64,000 nucleotides of DNA from Oegoconia quadripuncta. Taxonomy: Eukaryota; Arthropoda; Insecta; Lepidoptera; Autostichidae. The stretch's first letter is position 1, and each line of letters begins with the position of its first letter. The notes below the pieces were generated by a model that had not been told where the DNA came from, did no database searches, and worked only from the letters and a program-made list of their open reading frames with translations. Both the position numbers and the translations under genes were made by a program. The stretch covers positions 15,249,771-15,313,770 of the forward strand of contig OX438743.1 in the NCBI GenBank assembly GCA_949316235.1. The letters run 5' to 3'. Shown here piece by piece: positions 48,001 to 60,000 of this stretch.

Positions 48001-51000
48001 AGAAGGGAGCTACACAGAGCTTTTGCTATCGCAGCTACTTACGCAGAAGGTATTAAAAAATATTGAAAAAAAAAAACAAAAAACTGACTGCCTAGAATCC
48101 AAATAGAAAACAGAAGAACACATTCTGTCGTATGTGTGTACAGCACTGTTGTGTGTACAGTACTGTTGTGTGTACAGTACTGTTGTGTGTACAGTACTGT
48201 TGTGTGTACAGTACTGTTGTTTGTACAGTACTGTTGTGTGTAGTTTATGTTAGAAGGTATTTTAGCCCGGGACAAATTACCTTCCTTGTTAATGATAAGT
48301 CCCCGTCTACACACAATAGAATGCTAGATTTTAGAGCTTGTCTTTCTCTTTTCAGATTTCGGGCTGTCAGGTTTTTGTATTTTAATAATTTATTTTATTT
48401 CGAAATTTTTAGTAGTTTTTGTGTGTGATTATTCCTTGGCCATATTTTTAGAAATGCCTAATGTTGCGTTTCAAGGATTTTAAATCATGTCAAATATGTC
48501 ATTAATTTAATTCGGTAAACTAAAGTAGAAAAGGATGCGGCGTCGTGAAAATGATATAAACTATTGCTTGATCATCATCAGTTCAGCCATAGGACGTCCA
48601 CAGCTGAACATAGGCCTCCCCCATAGAGTTCCAGAGTGACCAGTTGGACGAGGCCTGCATCCAGCGATTTCCCGCTGTCCTTTATCAGGTCGTCTGTCCA
48701 CCTTGTGATTGAACGTCCTACGATGCGCTAGCCTGTGCGTGGTCTCCACCCGATAACTTGAATGCCCCAACGGCCATCAGTTCTTCGAGCTATGTGCCCT
48801 ATAACTGCTTATAGCATTTCTTAAGCATTATTCATTAACCCCAGAAATTGAAAAAAATGTACATCTATTAAAAACCAACTGAAAAAAGTACTTTTTTATA
48901 CGTTACACGAGAAGTAAGTCTTTTTTTTATAAATAAAACTTCCGTAACATACAATGTCCTCAAGTAAATACTATAATTGGTTGAAGGCTTAAAAGTACTT
49001 TTACGCCCTTTCAATTATCATAAATATCGAAGTACGTATGTACCCTTTATTTAAATAAATGTATGACAGACTTTTCTTACACTGCTTCTTTGTAGTACAT
49101 GTTTCAATAGCACTAAGTAATACATATGTATATTGTTCGAAAATAGATTTGAATACGAATGACGTCACTCCGGGTTAAAGTCTTCATATTATAATAGTAA
49201 TGGATGACATCATGTAAAATATTACTTATAAATAGGTTACGACAATCATTTGGAATTTAAATTTTAATGCCCTTTTACTGTAGGATACAGTGAACGCGTC
49301 GAAATTATTTGCTGCCAAGGTACGTTAGTACTATAGTAATTCTGTGGCCAAGGTAGAGCTCCATCCATTTAGGAAAACTTTGCAGGCAGTGTAAAATAGG
49401 ACTAACGCATCTTTTCTAGAGGCTGGGCTGTTATGAAAGCGACTAAGGGACAGTAAACATAGTTGGCCTTAACCAATGATGAGCAGCGGGGTCCATTAAT
49501 CAATCAATCAAATACGCATTATTGTTTAAGGAAGGTACATTTAAATATCTTATAGAAACTACAAATTAGGCAGCTTTATCACTAACAGCGATCTCTTCCA
49601 GGCAAATTAACAGTCATTAAGGTTTATATTTCTTAAACGTTTAAATATATTGGTCACTTTGGAAGCTACTTTCTTTGTCAATTTATTTAGAGAGAGCATC
49701 CCTTCAAATTTCTGTGTTGTTCTACTCGAGGAAAAATTGCCTTACGATCAAGCGGTAGCTTAAAAAATTTAAATTCTGACTATTTTAAGTGTACTATGTA
49801 TACCTACCTACAACGTAAATACTATGTTGTATACTATATATTTTGATGCTGACTACCTACAGGTTGTATGTGGATAAACATTTTTCTTACCGACGGCACG
49901 ATTTGGCTTACAGTTTTAATTATAACTTCATTTATTCATCAATAAAACGTATGAATCATACATCAGTTTTGTAATAATTATGTATGCGGTTAAAGATGTG
50001 AATAACAGTGATACATTGATATTGACAACGGTCAAGGTCGCAGACCGTAAATTAAAAAAACACATTGCTGTAAAACCATTACATATCAACAAAAACTTTA
50101 TACAGATACAATTTTGCTAATTTAAAAAAAAAAAATATCCTTGGACATGAATACAGCGCCATTTAGTTCTACACTAAGCAACTAGGCTTGTATTATGGAT
50201 ACCAGACAGATATACTACGCAAATACATTTTATTTTTTGTAAATAATAAATGAAAAACACGCATTACTCGGGTTCACGTGTCCATATTCTCCATACAAAC
50301 ATATACCCCTACGGGAATCGAGCCCGATATCCAAATACTGCTGGGCGCTAACCCTTCACAACATTAACGACAAGGCGTAGTTGTAATTTTATAAAAAAAA
50401 TATTACAAGAACCCTTAATCTAAATATATAAAGGAAGAAACTGACTGACTGACTGACTGACTGACTGACATATCAACGCACAGGCCAAACCGCTAGGTCT
50501 AGAGTTTCCAAATTTGGCACGTAGGTTCCTTACGAGGTCTAGGGGAGCACTAAGAAAGGATTTTTCAAAATTCACCCTTTAAGGGGGTGAAACAGGGGTG
50601 GGAAGTTTGTATGAAGAAACAGTATAACTTGGACATTTCGACTATTTTCGACTCGAAACTTCGCAAGAGTACTCCTAGGAACAAATAGGCTAATACGTGT
50701 TTTGAGATTTTTCGAAAAACAACCCCCTGGGGTGTGAAATGGGGGTTAAAACCATATAATCGATAATGGTGTCGTTATTTAGATTTTATGGGATGTTGTT
50801 TATGTATATGACATTTATTTTAAGTTAACCCTCTAGGGTTGAGATAGGGGTGGGGGTTGATACCAAAAAAGTCAATATTGGTGTCATTATTTAGGTTTTT
50901 TGGGACGTTGATTACGAAAATGCCATTTGTTTTGAAGCTGACCCCTCGGGGTTAGAGAATGAGATAAGGGTGAGTTGAGATTTTTCGAAAAACAGCCCCC

Positions 51001-54000
51001 TAGGGTGTGAAATGGGGGTTGAAACCATAAAATCGATATTGGTGTCGTTATTTAGGTTTTTTGGGATGTTGATTATGAAAATGACATTTATTTTAAGCCA
51101 ACCCTCTAGGGGTGAGATAGGGGTGGGGGATGATACCAAAAAAGTCTATATTGGTGTCGTTATTTAGGTTTTTTGGGACGTTGATTGCGAAAATGACATT
51201 TATTTTGAAGCTAAGCCCTTACGGTATAGTGGTAGGGGTTGAAATCAATTCAAATTGGTGTCGAAGTCGAAGAGTCAAAGTCGAAGAGTCAATGTCGAAG
51301 ATTCAAAGTCGAAGGCTCAAAGTTGAAGGCTCAAATTCAAAGGCTCAAAGTCGAAGGCTCAAAGTCGAAGGCTGAAAGTCGAAGACTCAAAGTCGAAGGC
51401 TCAAAGTCAAAGGCTCAAAGACGAAGGCTCAAATTCGAAGGCTCAAAGTCGAAGGCTCAAAGACGAAGGCTCAAAGTCGAAGGCTCAAAGTCAAAGACTC
51501 AAAGTCGAAGACTCAAAGTCGAAAAGTAAAATTCATAGTCAAAGTCATGTCAAAGTCATAGTCAAAATCATAGTCAAAGTCATAGTCAAAGTCTATAGTC
51601 ATAGGCAAAGTCATAGTCAAAGTCATAGTCAATGTCAAAGTCATAGTCATAGTCAGAGTCAAAGTCAAAGTCGTAGTCAATGTCATAGTCGAAGTCATAG
51701 TCGAAGTCATAGTCAAAGTCATAGTCAAAGTTTTAGTCAAAGTCATAGTCAAAGGGGTGAATAGAGTTTCCAAATTTGGCACGTAGGTTCCTTACGAGGT
51801 CTAGGTGAGCACTAAGAAAGGATTTTTCAAAATTCACCCGTTAGGGGGTGAAACAGGGGTGGGAAGTTTGTATGAAGAAACAGTATAACTTGGACATTTC
51901 GACTATTTTCGACTCGAAACTTCGCAAGAGTACTCCTAGGAACAAATAAGCTAATACGTGTTTTGAGATTTTTCGAAAAACAACCCCCTGGGTTGTGAAA
52001 TGGTGGTTAAAACCATAAAATCGATATTGGTGTCGTTATTTAGGTTTTATGGGATGTTGATTATGAAACTTACATTTATTTTAAGTTAACCCTCTAGGGT
52101 TGAGATAGGGGTGGGGGTTCCTACCAAAAAAGTCTATATTGGACAACCCCCCTGGGGTGTGAAATGGGGGTTAAAACCATATAATCGATAATGGTGTCGT
52201 TATTTAGATTTTATGGGATGTTGATTATGAATATGACATTTATTTTAAGTTAACCCTCTAGGGTTGAGATAGGGGTGGGGGTTGATACCAAAAAAGTCAA
52301 TATTGGTGTCATTATTTAGGTTTTTTGGGACGTTGATTACGAAAATGCCATTTCTTTTGAAGCTAACCCCTCGGGGTTAGAGAATGAGATAAGGGTGAGT
52401 TGAGATTTTTCGAAAAACAGCCCCCTGGGGTGTGAAATGGGGGTTGAAACCATAAAATCGATATTGGTGTCGTTATTTAGGTTTTTTGGGATGTTGATTT
52501 TGAAAATGACATTTATTTTAAGCCAACCCTCTAGGGGTGAGATAGGGGTGGGGGATGATACCAAAAAAGTCTATATTGGTGTCGTTATTTAGAATTCGAA
52601 ATTCATTTCGCCATTTCGAAAGAACGACCAAGCAGCGGTCATCAATGACATATTATTGAACTCTTTTGAGGAACAACAGATTATTCATAGCTCAATAGAT
52701 AACCGTGGTAAACACCGACGATGCCGTTAATTATCCCGTAGAATTTTTGAACACTTTGAACCCACCGGGTATGCCATATCACAGACTTTTACAACGTGTG
52801 GGTGCACCTGTTATGTTATTGAGAAATTTAAAGCCACCCAAACTTTGTAACGGTACTAGGTTGCAAGTCAAGGCTTTGCACCGGAACGTAGTAGAGGCCA
52901 CTATTTTAACAGGACCTGCTCAGGGAGAAACAGTGTTTGTACCGCGTATTCCATTAATACCAAATGATTTTCCCTTTGAATTCAAAAGGCTTCAGTTTCC
53001 ACTAAAGGTCTGTTTTGCCATGAAAATAAATAAGTCGCAGGGGCAAACTCTCAAATTCGCCGGAGTAGACCTACGACAGGACTGTTTCTCTCACGGTCAG
53101 TTCTATGTGGCATGCTCCCGTGTAAGTTCACCTCAAAGTTTGGTTCTATTGCTACCACCTTCAAACATGGCAAAGAATGTTGTTTATAAGGAAGTACTTT
53201 AATAAATATAAACCAGAATTTTTCAGAAAGGTCTTTTAATGGATCCCTGTCTTAATTCATTTACCTGGCAAAACACCAACATGGTTCCACATACATGTTA
53301 TCTGCCCAGGGTCTTTTCCTGTTTGAGATAAACTCTACATGGTAATTTTTCTGCTGAATGTATTCCCGTGGGAAAGTAATAAAGTGTTGATTCATGTAGT
53401 CTACGCGGACGAAGTCGCGGGCAGCTGCTAGTTAAATATAAATAAATTATTTTGGGAGGCCCTTACATTCAATAAACATCATATGAAAACTTGATAAAGT
53501 CCGATTTCAGAATTACATACATACATGTTGTAACTTGTGTAAGGCCTTTTAACACTTTTTCGGACTATTTCAACATTGGGGAGTTTATGTCTGATAATAT
53601 CGCTTAGAAAGTAAAGTTATATTCATGAAACAAGGTATACATTGAAGGAAAATTATGAGGTTTCCATTACTTTGAATAGATTTTCTTAATATTTAAAAAC
53701 GTATTGATAGTACGTAATGGAACTCTCATTACCCAAGCCCCGACTTACACACGACCGATTTTATTTCTACAGGTGACATTAGAAACCGTCTGCTGGCCAG
53801 CACGGTTGCGCTCCAAGAGAAGCTCATAAATATAATAAACATGGAGTCGGACACAGAACCGGTGCGGACCATGCTAGCGGACACACTTGACTGCTTCATT
53901 GGGGTCACTGAGGGGGTTCATGAGGTAAGTTAAGATTAGATTCAGATACGTATCAGTAATAACTTGTCTATGCGATAAAATTTTCTTTCATCTTACCAAT

Positions 54001-57000
54001 TTGTTATGTATGACGAATGTTTACGCCAACTGGGGACCAATGCGATTGCGTCAAAGTAACACCAATATCTACTTAACAGCAGTAACGTTCTTTGCGATAA
54101 AAAAATACTTCGTCTGATCATCTGTTATGTATGAGTTACATGAATTTATGGACCAATCCGAACGCGTGAGTAAAATCAATCACATATCAGAAGTATGCGG
54201 TAGCGTGAATCATAAAGTTATGTAAACACACTCACCCACCTGTTCTCGTCATTAAAATCTATCAGTAATACTGTTAGTTACTGAAGCGAGTAAGGGTTGA
54301 ATCACCGTTACGGATTCGCGCATTATGTAACGTGATAAGTTAGTACCTACCTGATCAACTGAACCTGACTCGAAAACAGACTACCTAATCCACCGGACTT
54401 AACTCGAAAACAGATTAGTAGTGTTAGAAATTCTATCTGAACAACAGAACTGACTTGACTAATAGTGTTACAAATCTTAGCTGCACTAGTAGCATGACAG
54501 ACGCGATAAAGGTTTATGTCGCGAGAGATAACATTTGTCCTGCTCATTCGCTTGGACGAAATATAAAACTATCCCACTCTCACTCCTACGTCCTGCGCGA
54601 CAAACTATGTCATGCTATGGGGGCAAATCAACCTAACCTAACTCGAAAATAGACTGGAAGTTTTAAGAGATCCTACCCAATCAACCGAACCTAACTCGAA
54701 AACAGATTAGTACAATACAATACAAATACACTTTATTGCACAAAGGGAAAATGTACACTATACAAAACAATACAACAAATAGAGTACAATTGGGCGGCCT
54801 TATCACTAAAACCATTTCTTCCAGATAGTAGTGTTAGAGATCATATTTAACTTGAAAGTAGTGTTAAGACCGTATTAATAAATCGATCTTGAGATTGAGA
54901 TTGCGTCTCATTCTTAATACTATTTTGTGTTGGTACTGTTTTAATATGCAACAGCTTGAGAAGCATGAACTTAAGGTCATACTTGATCAATCTAATTTAA
55001 GTGTACTCTTATAGATTGGAACAATGGACGAACAGTTCATGATGTTAATTGGTGCGTTAGATAGAATACCAGGAATCATCTTCAAATACCACAACTACCC
55101 CGGTGTGGTTCTGCCTTCCCTGAATCTACTTACGAAGAGTGCGAAGAGAATGCTGCATTCGATGCAACCGCACAATGTTAATAAGTATGTATAAATCCAT
55201 AGTATTATATGCAATTGTCATGTCATTACTTCCGCCTCCGTGGCTTAACCGCCTCCGTGGCTCAATGTAAACAACATTGGGTTTACGATTCGGAGGTCGC
55301 GGGTTCGATCCCCAGCGGGGTACATATTTAAGTACTCGGTTTGGTTGGTGGTAGGGCATTTTAAATGCCCGCCTCGCTAGCTACCACCATCTTATCTAAA
55401 CCAGCCGCCAAGCAGCAATGTTAATAACATTGTTGTGTTCCGGTTGTCAGAGATAATATAGCCAGTTCTCCAAAATGTGTTGGGGTTTCCGGGTCAGTAC
55501 GCTTCCACCTTCGACCCCATCTTCACTTAACATCAGGTGTGATTGAGGTCAAGTAACAACCCGTTATGCATAAACAAAAAAAAAACAATCATTCCTAGCA
55601 GTAACGTTTGGAGCTCCTTAACCGTAACCGAAACTATCGGATATCCGAAATAAAAATCCGTCCTTAACTTAATCCGACATAAAAGTTTAGAATAATTTTG
55701 GATAGTGGCAGTCGAAAATAATCTAAATGAGTGAGACAGATTTATAGGAAAACCGAATGAAGTTGTTTTTGTTTATACTTTTGGCATTTTTAAGTGGATA
55801 AAACTTTAAAATTGGTAGCTAATTATAGCTACTAATTATTACATTAGACCGATTGATAGTTAAATAATTTCTATTTTTAGTTTACAACAAAAATCTAATA
55901 TCCGTAACCGAAATAAACAACAAACAATCCGAAACTAACGGATAATCCGAAATAATTTCATATCCGTAACCGTATCGGAAACCGATATGATATTATCCGA
56001 AATTTCATGTCCTTAATATGACGACCGATTGGTGTAGTGGATAGTCACCCCATCAGCGAAACCAACAGTTGCGGGTTCGAATCCCGCGAGGGGTAAATGT
56101 TTGTATGATGAATACGAACATTTATTCCCGAGTCTTGGATGTTTATATAAATATTTATGTATGTTTATCCGTTATCTAGTATCCATAGCACAAGCTTTGC
56201 TTAGTTTGGGACTAGATGATTGGTGTAAGTGTCCGAAATATTTATTTATTATCCCTGAATCCTAGTTATGCAAACAATTAATTTTAGATGATATGATTGC
56301 GATGATCTCGCTATACAACCTCTTAGTAGTTTCCACGCTCGTGGTATTTTTAAGGCGGTGCAAATTTCACTGTTTGTTGTAATAAAAATAAAGCTGTAAT
56401 AAAATTTCAAGTAATTTTGGGGTAGTCGGATAAAACACGTGTTCTCGAATAGCAGTTTAGTTTTTTGAAGAGGTAAACATACGTGAGGAAATCTTCTTGT
56501 CTATAGTGAAAGTTTCGTGTAATTATTGCTTTCATTATTGTTATGCGTTTTTGTTTTCAGATTCCTGGAGGTTTGTAACACAACATTTGAAGTATACATG
56601 AGGTGGAATTCTGGGAAAATCTCAAGTATTCCACAAGACGCTGAAGAGGAAGCTTATGAGGTAAGTCGTGGTAATTATTCATAATATACACACGCACACA
56701 AATATATAATAGTACATTACGATATGAGTGCGTTATGGTGGCTAGAGCCGAGTGTGTTTAACCAATATATGCACGTATATCGTACAATGTTTTTCAACAT
56801 ACTAGCGAGGAAACAGAATACAAAATCACACGGCATGCTGTCTACTGGCTGGCACCGCGCGGCGGGCCAGTTCGAAATTAGAGACTTATGTTCTTTGCCA
56901 GAGCAAATAGTGCGGTTATAGAATATAACTTCACCATTGGCGTTTATAACACACGCGTGTTTTATGAACTGCTTGATATATCTAAAACCGGTGAAATTAG

Positions 57001-60000
57001 ATCCACTTTACGAGTTGAAATGTTGAAAATTATTTAACCGCGCCTTACGAATTTAGTCGATGCTAGACAGTTTTAATTCAAATCTTAGGCTACTGTCAGA
57101 CCAAGGGATAGCAATTATAGACCAAGGTGAAATAAAAAACAGCTTGTTGTTAACTCAGGAACCCATCGGACTTGATAATTCCATGATACAACCTCACTCT
57201 ATTTTTTATTTATACAAATGGAAGTGAATTTGTGTAATTCCCTGAAAACGCATGGTCTACTACTTTATTGAAATATAAATTTTTTTTTTTTAATTATTAT
57301 TCAATTTGTCAATCGAAAGAACTACCTACTGAACAACATTGCAAATAAATATATAATTCTAATTAACAAAAATCCCGTGAACATCAGAGTCATTGGTGCA
57401 GAGTTCCCAAAAAACATCCCAAGCCTGCCCAGCGTGACGTTTTGGGCAAATCCTCCAGTGGAAAGCTACCCAAGCTGAAAAGCTCGATAGGAGAGACTTA
57501 TGTTCAGCAGTGGACTTCAATAGGCTGTTGATGTATGTAACGTGGCTTAACAGTAATCCCATGCAGGTCAATCTACAAGTATCAGCAGTGGATTACGTGG
57601 CTTAGGGAATTACACGAATTGGATATTTTTTATGCACAATGGTTTAGCACTTGGTCTCAATCACACCTGATATTAAGTGAAGATGAGGCCGAAGGTGGAA
57701 GCGTACTGACCTGGATACGCCATCTTATTTGAGGCACTGGCTAGGTGGTAGCTAGGATGGTGGTAGCTAGCCAGGCGGACATTTAATGCCCTACCAACAA
57801 CTAAACATGTACTCCGCTGGGTATCGAACCCGCGACCTCTGATTCGTAGTCCCGATGTTGTTTATACGAACAACGTTTACGAATCGGAGGTCGCGGGTTC
57901 GATCCCCAGCGGGGTACATGTTTAGTACTCTGTTTGGTTGGTGGTAGCGCATTTTAAATGTCCGCTTGGCTAGCTACCACCGTCTTATCTAAATCTGCCG
58001 CCAAGCAGCAATGTTTAATAGCATTGTTGTGTTCTGGTTGTCAGACATAAGATAGCCAATCCCCGAAATAAGATGGGGTTTCCGGGTCAGTACGTTTCCA
58101 CGTTCAGCCTCATCTTCACTTAATATTCATTAACAGGTGTGATTGAGTTAAAGTGCTACTCCGTTGTGCATTAAAAAAATAATTACATACGCCTCAGTTT
58201 TGATAGTTAAACATGATTTTCGCGAAGACTTGATGGTGCAGCCAGGTATGTCTCACCAAGAGGGATTTCCTCAAAGGTTAATAAATAGCACGGATACGAA
58301 ATTTTACAGGCACGGTTAGACTAGAATAGTATATCATAATCATTATGTGGAGTATTAACAGCTTGTAGTTGTGGCTTAATTCTAGGCGGCGGTTGTTTTT
58401 AAAAGTATTTTTAATGCTGATTTTTTTCTTTTTTTTAGGATATCTGCGCAATAATGGAGTTGATATCCAGCATAGCGCGATGCGCTTCCGACCGCAGCGT
58501 CAGCGATACTTGCGTGCGAGGACTGCGGATTCTACTGCCTCTGGTGACGCCTCCCCTACTGTCTCTACCTACCCTGGCCCTCCACACCTACCGGATGATT
58601 CGGGATTTAGACTCCAGTGGTTCTGCTCAGGTAATAAGTAAATATTCACTTTATTATTATCCAGTAGTTTATGCAAAATCAGACTGCAAAGTCAGACGAT
58701 CATTGTAAGCCCAGCGCTATTCCATACATAATGGACAGCACGAGTTTTGTTGTGTTTAGGCAACTACTTCTTTCTTCCTACAATGATACAATGTATAAAA
58801 AAAAAACAAAAACTGTTACAATTTCTGTCGAGTGTGATAATAATTCCCAGTTATTAGTCACTAGCTTTCTGCGTACTGACACGGAAACCCCATCTTATTT
58901 GGGGGACTGGCTATCTTATTCCTGACAACCGGAACACAACAATGTTAATAACACTGCTGTTTGGCGGCAGACTTAGGCCCGTATTAATAAACCATTCTCA
59001 AGATTGAGATCAGTCTTGTGATTGTGTGCGGTTGGTTGATTAATAAACCTTACTTGAGACCTGAAACGCACGTGCTTACTCAAGCAGTACTCACTTGACT
59101 TAAACGAAACTCAAGACTATCATTCATTTGCCGCTGAGGCGAATACTTGAAAAGTGATCTCAGCTGAGTAGACGTCAAGGTTGATTTATAAATTAGTACG
59201 GAGCTTGAGATAGCGTCAACTACTTAAGACGCATCTCGGGTGATACAGCCTCAAGACTTGTATTGAGAATGGTTTATTAATACGGGCTTAGAAACGATGG
59301 TGGTAGCTAGCTACGCGGACATTTAAAATGCCCTACCACCAATAAAAAGCCTGTTAGAGAGTTAATGGTAGCTGGTTATGCGCATGCGTGCTCGATTTTT
59401 TTTTTAATATAACACGAGTCGGGAATTGTTGACGTGATAAAGGAATTGGTAATACCACAGGTAATACACACTAAAAACGCCGTTCTCTTATGTAATACTA
59501 GCAATACACGTTAGATGCAATGTACGACATTAAAAACTTACGATACAGGAATAGACGACTTTTCACAGTTATGACAATAATATGTTGGCACTTTTATATG
59601 CCGATTGGTGTAGTGGGTAGTGATCCTGTCTTCGTAACTAACGGTGCGGGTTTGAATCCCGATAGAGGTAAATATATGTGTGATGAATACGAACATTAAT
59701 TCCCGAGTCGTGGATATCAGTATACAAATTTATATAAGATTATCCGTTTTCTAGTACCCGTATGTACTATGGGTACTAGAAAAGGCTTTCCCTAGACTTG
59801 TTGGAGATGCCTCAAATGTTATTATCATTATTACATATGCTCACGCCAGTTTCCCGTTGGGGTAGACAAAGACTATTAATTTCCACTTGCAACGATCTTG
59901 ACATACTACTTTTGCTTCAGCCACTCATCAAACGCTTCATACACGCTCGTCGGTTAGTGGTTGACCGCACCTGACCTTTTGTGAGTACGTCAGTCACTTG

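Larger units (their letters stand above)
50419..53431 (+). mobile_element. Helitron, 3013 bp, both ends present
   Basis: 5' end TCTAAATATATAAAGG directly followed by six GACT repeats; 3' end CTAG after a GC-rich hairpin-forming segment (CTACGCGGACGAAGTCGCGG). It sits between A (50418) and T (53432), the Helitron target pattern, with no target duplication. Inside: a block at 50500-51230 repeated, rearranged, at 51766-52600; two minisatellites (51255-51530 and 51535-51755); and a helicase C-terminal fragment (52705-53202). Non-autonomous. Confidence 0.85.
48050..53772 (+). other. XPO4 intron 10 (5.7 kb)
   Basis: Contains a 17-bp minisatellite (48145-48241), a LINE fragment (48565-48800), a Jockey 3' UTR piece (49725-49810), a minus-strand SINE (50135-50395) and the Helitron (50419-53431). 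Other stretches are plain AT-rich sequence. Confidence 0.6.
55185..56560 (+). other. XPO4 intron 12
   Basis: Contains a family A SINE (55235-55590), an imperfect 'ccgaaataa/ccgtaaccg' repeat stretch (55610-56010) and a family B SINE (56017-56255). Confidence 0.6.
56661..58438 (+). other. XPO4 intron 13
   Basis: Contains an RTE-like piece (57400-57540) and two family A SINEs in head-to-head orientation (57623-57865 minus, 57868-58175 plus). Otherwise AT-rich. Confidence 0.6.

Noticed and set aside
48131..48241. CRISPR-like array
   Set aside because: Units are directly adjacent with no spacers, and the genome is eukaryotic (spliced genes, SINEs).
48039..48428. ORFs over the 17-bp repeat on both strands
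   Set aside because: Microsatellite-type translation of a tandem repeat in XPO4 intron 10.
51239..51529. Open frame reading as a basic repeat protein
   Set aside because: Purely the translation of a 14-bp minisatellite in a Helitron; the period shows up in every frame and there is no start context or homology.
51513..51782. Threonine/methionine-rich ORF on the minus strand
   Set aside because: Translation of the 12-bp minisatellite; no coding evidence.
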